Positions 6,968 through 15,476 of a stretch of DNA of 34,168 nt are shown in pieces. Made by a program: the position numbers and the translations under genes. Numbering within the stretch: the stretch's first letter is position 1; every line of letters starts with the position of its first letter. The DNA is taken from the NCBI RefSeq assembly GCF_009906795.1, contig NZ_JAAALN010000017.1, positions 1 through 34,168 on the forward strand, in the 5' to 3' direction. Source of the DNA: Kineococcus siccus. GTDB taxonomy: Bacteria; Actinomycetota; Actinomycetes; Actinomycetales; Kineococcaceae. The notes below the pieces were generated by a model. That model was not told where the DNA came from, ran no database searches, and saw nothing but the letters and a program-made list of their open reading frames with translations.

Positions 6968-7972
6968 GTGAACGAGCAGACGTCCTCGTCCCCCACCGCC
7001 GGCGGCTCGACGGCGGCCGGCGCCGCGCGGCGGCTCGCGTGGGGGCACGGCCTCGCGACCGCCGCCGAGGACGGCACCGTGCTCGACGTCTGGTACCCCT
7101 TCCCCGCCCTCGGGCCCAGCCCGCACACCGGCTCCTACGGCGTGCCCGCCGAGCTGGCGTCGCTGGAGGACTCCGACCCGCACCGCCGCGTGCGGCAGCG
7201 CGTGCTGACGACCGAGGTCGACCTGGACGCGCCGCCCGCCGACACCGCCGACGCCTACCTGCGCCTGCACCTGCTGTCCCACCGCCTCGTGCGGCCGCAC
7301 GAGGTCGACCTCACGGGGATCTTCGGGGTGCTGGCCAACGTCGTGTGGACGAACCACGGGCCGTGCGCCGTGTCCGACTTCGAGCGCACCCGGCTCGCGC
7401 TGCGCGCCAACGTCGGGCCGGTCACCGTCCTGGGCATCGACAAGTTCCCCCGGATGACCGACTACGTGACGCCGACGGGCGTGCGCATCGCCGACGCCGA
7501 CCGGGTCCGCCTCGGCGCGCACCTGGCCGCCGGCACGACCGTGATGCACGAGGGGTTCGTCAACTACAACGCCGGGACGCTCGGGACCTCGATGGTCGAG
7601 GGCCGCGTCTCCGCGGGCGTGGTCGTGGGCGACGGCAGCGACGTGGGGGGCGGCGCGTCGATCATGGGGACGCTGTCCGGCGGCGGCAAGGAGGTCGTCC
7701 GGATCGGCGAGCGCTGCCTGCTCGGCGCGAACTCCGGCACGGGGATCAGCCTGGGCGACGACTGCGTCGTGGAGGCGGGGACGTACATCACGGCCGGGAC
7801 GAAGGTCACGCTGCTGAGCGCCGACGGCACGCCGGACCGCACGGTGCCCGCGCGGCTGCTGTCGGGGTCGGCGGGCCTGCTGTTCCGCCGCAACTCCGTC
7901 TCGGGGACCGTCGAGGCGCTGCCGCGCCGCGGCACGACGGTGGAGCTGAACCCTGCGCTGCACGCGAACTGA
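6968..7972 (+). CDS. dapD: 2,3,4,5-tetrahydropyridine-2,6-dicarboxylate N-succinyltransferase
   Basis: Transfers succinyl from succinyl-CoA to tetrahydrodipicolinate, opening the succinylase branch of diaminopimelate synthesis. The 334-residue protein is the actinobacterial DapD type: an N-terminal alpha/beta domain, a linker with [17 protein letters not shown], and a C-terminal left-handed beta helix made of hexapeptide repeats ([20 protein letters not shown] and following). The catalytic glutamate lies in [14 protein letters not shown] (Glu195). M. tuberculosis DapD is 317 residues; the extra length is mostly at the N-terminus (Ser/Thr/Gly-rich first 20 residues). The start at GTG 6968 is set by the TAGGGT box 7 bases upstream. 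Confidence 0.94.
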   Translation: MNEQTSSSPTAGGSTAAGAARRLAWGHGLATAAEDGTVLDVWYPFPALGPSPHTGSYGVPAELASLEDSDPHRRVRQRVLTTEVDLDAPPADTADAYLRLHLLSHRLVRPHEVDLTGIFGVLANVVWTNHGPCAVSDFERTRLALRANVGPVTVLGIDKFPRMTDYVTPTGVRIADADRVRLGAHLAAGTTVMHEGFVNYNAGTLGTSMVEGRVSAGVVVGDGSDVGGGASIMGTLSGGGKEVVRIGERCLLGANSGTGISLGDDCVVEAGTYITAGTKVTLLSADGTPDRTVPARLLSGSAGLLFRRNSVSGTVEALPRRGTTVELNPALHAN

Positions 7973-8021
7973 CCGCTCCCCCCGGGCCCACCGCCGCCCC
8001 CGGACCGACCACTCCCCCCGG
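7971..8021. repeat. Short imperfect direct repeat after dapD
   Basis: GACCGCTCCCCCCGG (7971-7985, containing the last bases of the dapD stop codon) recurs as GACCACTCCCCCCGG (8007-8021), one mismatch in 15. The 66-base gap between dapD and the next gene consists mostly of this C-rich material, with no clear ribosome binding site for the downstream gene. Confidence 0.4.
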
Positions 8022-8038
8022 ACCGAACCGGCCCGCGC

Positions 8039-8944
8039 GTGGTGACGCGACGCGTGGCGCGGGCCCGGCGCCGTCGCGTCGTCGTCCTCGTCGCCGTGGT
8101 GGCAGTCGTGGCAGCCGGCGCCGTGTGGTCCTCGCGCGACGACGACGCACCCGTGCTCGTGCCGCGGTGCACGGCCACGGTCGGCGGGGAGTCGACGTCC
8201 CTCACCCCGGAGCAGGCGGCCAACTCGGCCACGATCGTGGGCGCCGCGGTGCGCCGCGGTCTCCCCGCCCGCGCGGCGACCATCGCGATCGCCACCGCGA
8301 TCCAGGAGTCCGGCCTGCGCAACCTCGACTACGGCGACCGCGACTCCCTGGGCCTGTTCCAGCAGCGGCCCTCGCAGGGCTGGGGCACCGAGGCGCAGGT
8401 GCAGGACCCGGTGTACGCGACCAACGCGTTCTACGACGGGCTCGTCGAGGTCGACGGCTACCGCGACATGGCGGTCACGGACGCCGCGCAGGCGGTGCAG
8501 CGCAGCGGCTTCCCCCTCGCCTACGGCGACCACGAGCAGGAGGGGCGGCTCGTGGCCTCGGCCCTGACCGGGTACACGCCGGGCGGGTTCACGTGCCGCC
8601 TGCAGCCGGCGGCGGCGGAGGCCGGCGAGGCGGGCGACGACGAGAACCCCGTGCCCCGCGCCGCGGCCGTCCGCGACGCCCTCGCCGTCCAGGTCACCCC
8701 GGTGGCGGCGCGGGTGGTGCCGGGGACCACCGGCCACGGGCTGGAGTACGACCTCGGCGACGGCGCGGACGCGGTGCGCACCGCGTGGGCCGTGGCGGGC
8801 TGGGCCGTCGCGTCGGCGGAGCGCTACGGCATCACCGAGGTCAGCGTCGACGGGTCCCGGTGGACGCGCACCGCGGGCGGGGCGTGGCGCACGACGGCGA
8901 CGGGGGTGCCTCCCGGCGGCGTGCAGGTGCGCGTCGCGGAGTGA
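8039..8944 (+). CDS. Membrane-anchored lysozyme-like (transglycosylase-like) protein
   Basis: A 301-residue protein with a basic N-terminus (RRVARARRRR) and one hydrophobic helix at about 14-29, so anchored with the rest outside. The external part holds AATIAIATAIQESGLRNLDYG followed by SLGLFQQRPSQGWG, which resembles goose-lysozyme/soluble transglycosylase folds, where the Glu of ESGLRN is catalytic. The final 60 residues (WAVASAERYGITEVSVDG...) form a small separate domain common in actinobacterial secreted proteins. Possible role: peptidoglycan cleavage at the cell surface; activity is not proved. GTG codons at 8039 and 8042 are both possible starts and neither has a visible ribosome binding site; coupling to dapD transcription is plausible. 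Confidence 0.65.
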   Translation: MVTRRVARARRRRVVVLVAVVAVVAAGAVWSSRDDDAPVLVPRCTATVGGESTSLTPEQAANSATIVGAAVRRGLPARAATIAIATAIQESGLRNLDYGDRDSLGLFQQRPSQGWGTEAQVQDPVYATNAFYDGLVEVDGYRDMAVTDAAQAVQRSGFPLAYGDHEQEGRLVASALTGYTPGGFTCRLQPAAAEAGEAGDDENPVPRAAAVRDALAVQVTPVAARVVPGTTGHGLEYDLGDGADAVRTAWAVAGWAVASAERYGITEVSVDGSRWTRTAGGAWRTTATGVPPGGVQVRVAE

Positions 8945-8983
8945 GTCGCGCCGCGCACCGCGGCCGGTACCGCAGGGGTCGTG

Positions 8984-10270
<1,287 letters not shown>

Positions 10271-10276
10271 GCGGCG

Positions 10277-10282
10277 ACCGTA
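10277..10282 (-). promoter_or_regulatory. -10 box of a leaderless gltA promoter
   Basis: Minus strand TACGGT (10282-10277), six bases CGCCGC, then the ATG of gltA. No Shine-Dalgarno precedes the ATG. The small membrane protein gene at 24571-24750 has the identical box and spacing. Confidence 0.55.
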
Positions 10283-10344
10283 CCCGCCCCCGCGGGCCGT
10301 CCCCAACGCGAGGTCGCCGTCACCGGGCGGCGCGCGGGCCGTCG

Positions 10345-10379
10345 CGCCGCCGCGTCCCCCCGACGGGGGACGGGCGGCG
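10345..10379 (-). terminator. Hairpin terminator of the fdxA-dapC operon
   Basis: Core arms CGTCCCCC (10353-10360) and GGGGGACG (10365-10372) with loop CGAC; after a one-base bulge (10352) the stem continues for seven more pairs (10345-10351 with 10373-10379). It sits 6-40 bases beyond the dapC stop and before the gltA promoter. Confidence 0.75.
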
Positions 10380-10385
10380 GCGGGG

Positions 10386-11591
10386 TCAGGCGCGCAGGTC
10401 GGCGAGCCGGCCGGGGACCTCGGCGATGCGCTCGTCCGTCGCCGTCAGGGCGATGCGGACGTGCCGCGCCCCGGCGGGGCCGTAGAAGTCCCCGGGGGCC
10501 GCGAGGACGCCGCGCGCGGCGAGCTCCGCGACCGTCGTGCGGCTGTCCGCACCGCGCGTGGCCCACAGGTACAGGCCCGCCCCCGAGGCGTCGACGCGGA
10601 ACCCCGCGCCCTCCAGGGCGGTGCGGACCACGTCGCGCCGGGCGCGGTAGCGCTCGCGCTGGGCGTCCACGTGGGCGTCGTCGGCCAGCGCCGCGGCCAG
10701 CGCGACCTGCACGGGCCACGGCACGATCATCCCGGCGTGCTTGCGCACCGCCAGCAGCTCCCCCACCAGCGCCACGTCACCCGCGACGAAGGCCGCGCGG
10801 TAGCCCGCGAGGTTGGACTGCTTGGACGTCGAGTACACGCAGAGCAGCCCCGTGTGGTCGCCGCCGCAGACCCGCGGGTCCAGCAGCGACGGCACGAGAC
10901 CGCCGCGCGCGGCGTCGTGGCGCTCGTCCCAGCCGAGCTCCGCGTAGCACTCGTCGCTCGCGACGACGATCCCCCGCTCGCGGGCCCACGCCACCACGGC
11001 GGCGAGCTCCTCGACCTCGAGCACCGCACCGGTCGGGTTGGACGGCGAGTTCAGCCACACGAGGCCGACCCGGCCCCCGGTCTGGAGCGCCTGCTCCTCG
11101 GCGGCCGCGAGCCCGGCGACGCCGTCGGCGACCGCGGGACGCGCCCCGGCCAGCCGGGCCCCGACGTCGTAGGTGGGGTAGGCGACACCGGGGTGGGCGA
11201 CGACGTCGCCCGGGCCGAGGCCCAGCAGCAGCGGCAGCCAGGCCACGAGCTCCTTCGAGCCGATCGTCGGCAGCACGCCGTCGGGGTCGACGCCGGGCAC
11301 CCCGCGGCGGCGGGCGAACCACGCGCTCACGGTCTCGCGCAGGGCGGGGGTGCCGTGGGTCTGCGGGTAGCCGGGGGCGTCGGCGGCGCCGCGCAGCGCC
11401 TCGGCCACGACCTCGGGCGTCGGGTCCACGGGCGTGCCGACCGACAGGTCGACGAGCCCGCCCGGGTGCGCCGCGGCGGTGGCCTTGGCCCCCGCGAGGG
11501 AGTCCCACGGGAAGTCGGGCAGGCCCGCGCCGCGGGGCCGCCGCGGCGCGGGGCCCGGTGACCCCGGGCGCACGGCGGCCGCGGCCTCCAC
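10386..11591 (-). CDS. dapC: Succinyldiaminopimelate aminotransferase (DapC)
   Basis: PLP enzyme that transaminates N-succinyl-2-amino-6-ketopimelate with glutamate, the step between DapD and DapE. The 401-residue class I/II aminotransferase has GSKELVAWLP, LNSPSNPTGAVL, the PLP-ring Asp in VASDECYAEL and the Schiff-base lysine Lys257 in YSTSKQSNLAGYR, plus the C-terminal HVRIALT arginine for substrate carboxylate. The pairing with a ferredoxin gene upstream is the fdxC/Rv1178 arrangement of mycobacteria. GTG at 11591 follows the ferredoxin stop by 2 bases, with GAGGGG about 8 bases ahead. The region just before the domain is Pro/Arg/Gly-rich. Confidence 0.88.
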   Translation of the reverse strand: MEAAAAVRPGSPGPAPRRPRGAGLPDFPWDSLAGAKATAAAHPGGLVDLSVGTPVDPTPEVVAEALRGAADAPGYPQTHGTPALRETVSAWFARRRGVPGVDPDGVLPTIGSKELVAWLPLLLGLGPGDVVAHPGVAYPTYDVGARLAGARPAVADGVAGLAAAEEQALQTGGRVGLVWLNSPSNPTGAVLEVEELAAVVAWARERGIVVASDECYAELGWDERHDAARGGLVPSLLDPRVCGGDHTGLLCVYSTSKQSNLAGYRAAFVAGDVALVGELLAVRKHAGMIVPWPVQVALAAALADDAHVDAQRERYRARRDVVRTALEGAGFRVDASGAGLYLWATRGADSRTTVAELAARGVLAAPGDFYGPAGARHVRIALTATDERIAEVPGRLADLRA

Positions 11592-11593
11592 CG

Positions 11594-11920
11594 TCAGTGC
11601 CCCTCGGCCTGCGGCGGCAGCGAGCTGACCGCGACGTGGTCGGCGTCGATCTCGCCGAGCTTCGCCGCGCCGCCGGGCGAGCCGATGGTGTCGAAGAACT
11701 CGACGTTGGCCGCCGTGAAGACCGACCACTGCTCGGGGACGTCGTCCTCGTAGTAGATGGCCTCGACGGGGCAGACCGGTTCGCAGGCGCCGCAGTCGAC
11801 GCACTCGTCCGGGTGGATGTACAGGGAGCGCTTGCCCTCGTAGATGCAGTCGACGGGGCACTCCTCGATGCACGCCTTGTCCTTGACGTCCACGCAGGGC
11901 TGAGCGATGACGTAGGTCAC
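11594..11920 (-). CDS. fdxA: Seven-iron ferredoxin (3Fe-4S plus 4Fe-4S)
   Basis: A small electron carrier of 108 residues. Cysteines 9, 17, 21 and 25 lie in the first, atypical cluster region (PCVDVKDKACIEECPVDC), and Cys40, 43, 46 and 50 in a classical CxxCxxCxxxCP motif (ECVDCGACEPVCP). The tail IGSPGGAAKLGEIDADH is typical of actinobacterial FdxA/FdxC. Partners may include cytochrome P450s, ferredoxin reductases and iron-sulfur dependent oxidoreductases. GTG at 11920 is preceded by a strong GGAGGAGGAGG ribosome binding site. First gene of the pair with dapC; the divergent gene is a GNAT acetyltransferase. Confidence 0.96.
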   Translation of the reverse strand: MTYVIAQPCVDVKDKACIEECPVDCIYEGKRSLYIHPDECVDCGACEPVCPVEAIYYEDDVPEQWSVFTAANVEFFDTIGSPGGAAKLGEIDADHVAVSSLPPQAEGH

Positions 11921-12023
11921 AGGTGTCCTCCTCCTCCGGCTCCGGGTCCTCCGGCGCCGTGCAGTGACCGCGGGTGTGGTGGGTGCACGACGACGGGCGC
12001 GGGCCGGTGGTCCTCGACGGTGC

Positions 12024-12057
12024 TGCGCCCGGGCCCCCGGGCGCACCCGCCTAGTAT
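12024..12057. promoter_or_regulatory. Palindrome and shared -10 region between fdxA and the GNAT gene
   Basis: Arms TGCGCCCGGG (12024-12033) and CCCGGGCGCA (12036-12045) form a perfect 22-base inverted repeat. Six bases on is CTAGTATC: TAGTAT (12052-12057) is a plus-strand -10 box and the complementary strand reads GATACT, a possible minus-strand box. The dyad would cover the -35 area of the plus-strand promoter. The 176-base gap between the divergent genes holds nothing else that I recognise. Confidence 0.5.
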
Positions 12058-12096
12058 CGCGGACTCCCGGGAACGCGACAGGCAGGAGGGGGCCCT

Positions 12097-13143
12097 GTGC
12101 CCGAGTCGACAGGGCCGGACGGCCTCGACGGCGGTGCGGGCGGCGGCCTCGCGCCGCGGCTCGTCCTGCGCCCGCACGAGCTGGTCGTGGGCGCCCGCGT
12201 CGTCGTGCGGCACCGGCTGGCCGACGGCTCGGCCGCCGACGCGCTGGGCGAGCTCCTGGACGCGGACGCCGAGCACCTCGTCGTCGGCACGCGCCGCGGT
12301 CCGGTCGTGGTGCGGCGGGCGGACGTCCTCGCGGCCAAGGGCGTCCCACCGCCGCCGCGGCGCCGGGCGGCGCCGCACCTCGCCGTGGCCCCCGACGACC
12401 TCGAGCGCGTGATGGCCGAGCACTGGCGCCCGCTCGAGCGCGAGCGCCTGGGCGAGTGGTGGCTGCGGGCCGCGCAGGGCTTCACGGGCCGCGCCAACTC
12501 CTGCCTCGCGGTGGGCGCGCCGGGCACGGGCCTGGCCGACGCGCTCGCCCGGGTCGAGGCCTTCTACGCGCGGCGGTCGCTGCCGCCGCGGTTCGCGGTG
12601 GTGCACGCCGCGGGCACCCTCGGCGCCGGGACCCCGCTGGCCGACGAGCTGTCCGCCCGCGGCTGGCGCGTCGACACCCCCACCGTCGTCATGACGGCCG
12701 CCGTCGACGACCTGCCCGCGGCCACCGAGGTGCCGCTGCCCACCGGCTGCACGCTCGACCGGACGCCGCGACCCGACGAGGACTGGCTCGGCGCCTACCA
12801 CTACCGCGGGGGTGCGGCCGTGCCCCCCGCGGGGCGGGCGGTGCTCGTCTCGGCCGACGAGCAGGTCTTCGTCCGGGTCCGCGACGGCGACCGCACGGTG
12901 GCGGTGGCCCGCGGGTCGCTGTCGCCCGGCTGGGCCGGCCTGAGCGCGGTGGAGGTCGCCCCCTCCCACCGCCGCCGGGGCCTCGCCCGCCGGGTGCTCG
13001 CGGAGGTGGCCGACTGGGCCCGCGCCGCGGGCGCGACCTCGGCCTACCTGCAGGTGGCCGAGGCCAACGGGGGCGCGCGGGCGCTGTACGGGGCCGCGGG
13101 CTTCACCGTCCACCACGGGTACCACTACCGCCTCGCGCCCTGA
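12097..13143 (+). CDS. GNAT N-acetyltransferase, Rv0428c/cg3035-like
   Basis: A 348-residue acetyl-CoA dependent acetyltransferase. The N-terminal ~80 residues form a small beta domain (LVVGARVVVRHRLADGSAAD...VVRRADVLAAKG). The middle has WRPLERERLGEWWLRAAQGF followed by GRANSCLAVG, typical of the Rv0428c/cg3035 family. The C-terminal GNAT domain carries the CoA loop VAPSHRRRGLARRVL and the final AYLQVAEANGGARALYGAAGF. The substrate is unknown. GTG at 12097 follows AGGAGGG at a good distance, downstream of a TAGTAT box. A single-gene unit, divergent from fdxA. Confidence 0.82.
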   Translation: MPESTGPDGLDGGAGGGLAPRLVLRPHELVVGARVVVRHRLADGSAADALGELLDADAEHLVVGTRRGPVVVRRADVLAAKGVPPPPRRRAAPHLAVAPDDLERVMAEHWRPLERERLGEWWLRAAQGFTGRANSCLAVGAPGTGLADALARVEAFYARRSLPPRFAVVHAAGTLGAGTPLADELSARGWRVDTPTVVMTAAVDDLPAATEVPLPTGCTLDRTPRPDEDWLGAYHYRGGAAVPPAGRAVLVSADEQVFVRVRDGDRTVAVARGSLSPGWAGLSAVEVAPSHRRRGLARRVLAEVADWARAAGATSAYLQVAEANGGARALYGAAGFTVHHGYHYRLAP

Positions 13144-13237
13144 GCCGGCGGGCGTCCGCGGCGCCCGGACGGCTGGCCACCCCGGTGGGCAGCCGCGATC
13201 ATCGGCGGGGACCGGTCGACGACGAGAGGACGCCCCC

Positions 13238-15430
13238 GTGCCCCTGGGCCGCACCGCCGAGCACACCGAGGACGACCGCGAGCAGACGCTGCGGTGGGGG
13301 CACGGCGCGCTGACGCTCGAGCTGTCGCAGCCCGCGCACGGCCCCCTCGCGGTGACGCGGCTCCTCGCCGCGCCCTGCCCTGACGACACCGACGGCGGCG
13401 AGCACGACGACGCACCGGCCGGCGCCGCGGCGGGGACGGACCTCGACGCGGTCCCGCTGGTCGAGCTCCTGGCCGCCGGGCACGGCCGGGCCCGCGCCTC
13501 GATGCGGCTCGTGCGCACCGCGGTGGGGGCCCGGCTGCGGCTCGTCGGCTCCGCGCGCGACCGCGACGCCGCCGGGTCGCACCGGCTGCGGCTGGACCTG
13601 CGCGACACCGCGTCCGGGCTCGCCGTGTGGGTCGAGCTCACCTCCCCCGACGGCGTCGCGGCGCTGAGCAGCGTCGTCACCGTCACCAACGCGGGCGCTG
13701 CGGACGTGCTCCTGCAGTCGGTGACGAGCTGGGCGAGCCGGGTGCAGCCCGCGGGGGCCGGCACGGGCGTGCCCGCGGACGACCTCGTCCTGCTCGACGG
13801 CGTCTCGGACTGGGTCGGCGAGGGCCGCTGGCAGCGGCGGCCCCTGCGCGCGGCGGGCCTGGCGGACCTCTCGGCCGGCGCGCACGGCGGCGAGGGCCGC
13901 CAGGCGCTCGTCCGGCGCTCGCAGGGCACGTGGTCCACCGGCGGGCCGCACCCGCTCGGCGCGCTCAGCGCGGGCGACGGCACGACGTGGCTGTGGGAGG
14001 TCGCGAGCAGCGCGGGCTGGCGCTGGGAGGTCGGCGACGACGCCGCGGGCGCCTACCTCGCGCTCGCCGGGCCCACCGACGACGACCACGCCTGGGCGCA
14101 GCCGCTCGCCCCCGGCGAGAGCTGGACGTCGGTGCCCGCGGTCCTCGCGGTCGGCGCCGACCTCGACGCGGCCGTCGCCGCGCTCACCCGCCACCGGCGC
14201 GCCACGCGCCGCGCGCACCCCGACGACACGACGCTGCCGGTCGTCTTCAACGACTACATGAACACCCTGATGGGCGACCCGACCACGGCGAAGCTGCTCC
14301 CCCTCGTCGACGCGGCCGCCGACGCCGGCGCCGAGGTGTTCTGCATCGACGCGGGCTGGTACGACGACACGGGCGACTGGTGGGACACCGTCGGCGCCTG
14401 GGAACCCTCCACGGTGCGCTTCCCCGGGGGCCTGCGCGAGGTCACCGACCACGTCCGGGCCCGCGGCATGGTGGTGGGGCTGTGGCTGGAGCCCGAGGTG
14501 GTCGGCGTGCGCAGCCCCCTCGCGGGCACGCTGCCGCCCGAGGCGTTCTGGCAGCGCCACGGCCGCGTGCTCACCGAGCACGGCCGCCACCACCTGGACC
14601 TGGCGCACCCCGCGGCCCGCGCGCACCTCGACGCGGTCGTGGACCGGCTCGTGGGCGACTTCGGGGTCGGCTTCTTCAAGCTGGACTACAACGTCAACCC
14701 CGGCGCCGGCACGGACCGCGGCGGCGTGAGCCCCGGCGCGGGGCTGCTGCGGCACCACCGCGCGCACCTGGACTGGCTGACGGGCGTGCTGGACCGGCAC
14801 CCGGAGCTGGTGCTGGAGAACTGCTCCTCGGGGGCCATGCGCGCGGACCGGGCGCTGCTGTCCGTGCTGCAGCTGCAGTCGACCTCCGACCAGCAGGACC
14901 CGCCGCGCTACGCACCCGTGGCGGCCGCCGCTCCCCTGGCGGTGCTGCCCGAGCAGGCCGCCAACTGGGCCTACCCGCAGCCCGGGATGGGCGCGGAGGA
15001 GGTCGCGGCGACCCTCGTGACGGGCCTGCTGTCGCGGATCTACGTCTCGGGCCACCTGCCGCGCATGGACGACGCGCAGCGGGCCCTGGTGCACGAGGCC
15101 GTCGCGGCGCACCGCGCGCTGCGGGGCGACCTCGTCGAGGCCGTGCCCGCCTGGCCGCTGGGCCTGCCCGGGTGGGAGGACCCGTGGGTCGCACTGGCGC
15201 TCACGGGCCCGCGCTCGACGCTGCTGAGCGTGTGGCACCGCGGCCCCGCGGGCGCCCCGGCGCGCCTGCGGCTGCCCGCGCTGCGCGGCCGGGACCTCGA
15301 CGTCGCCCCCGTGTTCCCCGTCGCGCTACCGCGCTGGCCGTGGGCGTGGGACGCGGCGGCGGGCGTGCTCACGCTCGAGGCGCCCGCCGCGGGGTACACG
15401 GCGCGGTGCCTGCGCCTGACGCCGGCCTGA
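13238..15430 (+). CDS. Alpha-galactosidase, glycoside hydrolase family 36
   Basis: Releases terminal alpha-1,6-galactose from raffinose-type sugars, melibiose or galactomannan. The 730-residue protein has the GH36 plan: N-terminal beta-supersandwich domain, central (beta/alpha)8 barrel starting at NDYMNTLMGDP and FCIDAGWYDD, and a C-terminal beta domain. The nucleophile is Asp483 in FFKLDYN, the acid/base Asp551 in STSDQQD; LENCSSGAMRAD between them is also conserved. No signal peptide is seen, so it is probably cytoplasmic, yet no sugar transporter is adjacent. GTG at 13238 is preceded by GAGAGGA. It ends 46 bases from the converging FtsH-like gene. Confidence 0.9.
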   Translation: MPLGRTAEHTEDDREQTLRWGHGALTLELSQPAHGPLAVTRLLAAPCPDDTDGGEHDDAPAGAAAGTDLDAVPLVELLAAGHGRARASMRLVRTAVGARLRLVGSARDRDAAGSHRLRLDLRDTASGLAVWVELTSPDGVAALSSVVTVTNAGAADVLLQSVTSWASRVQPAGAGTGVPADDLVLLDGVSDWVGEGRWQRRPLRAAGLADLSAGAHGGEGRQALVRRSQGTWSTGGPHPLGALSAGDGTTWLWEVASSAGWRWEVGDDAAGAYLALAGPTDDDHAWAQPLAPGESWTSVPAVLAVGADLDAAVAALTRHRRATRRAHPDDTTLPVVFNDYMNTLMGDPTTAKLLPLVDAAADAGAEVFCIDAGWYDDTGDWWDTVGAWEPSTVRFPGGLREVTDHVRARGMVVGLWLEPEVVGVRSPLAGTLPPEAFWQRHGRVLTEHGRHHLDLAHPAARAHLDAVVDRLVGDFGVGFFKLDYNVNPGAGTDRGGVSPGAGLLRHHRAHLDWLTGVLDRHPELVLENCSSGAMRADRALLSVLQLQSTSDQQDPPRYAPVAAAAPLAVLPEQAANWAYPQPGMGAEEVAATLVTGLLSRIYVSGHLPRMDDAQRALVHEAVAAHRALRGDLVEAVPAWPLGLPGWEDPWVALALTGPRSTLLSVWHRGPAGAPARLRLPALRGRDLDVAPVFPVALPRWPWAWDAAAGVLTLEAPAAGYTARCLRLTPA

Positions 15431-15476
15431 CGGGCGCCCCCCGGCTGCTGCTGCGGCGGGCGGGCGGCCCGGACGC

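Noticed and set aside
8945-8983. Terminator between the lysozyme-like gene and gltA
   Set aside because: Only short imperfect complementarity (CCGCGGCC-type); not convincing.
15431-15476. Bidirectional terminator between the alpha-galactosidase and FtsH genes
   Set aside because: The gap is GC-rich with partial complementarity (GGGCGCCC, GGGCGGCCC), but no clean stem-loop could be drawn.
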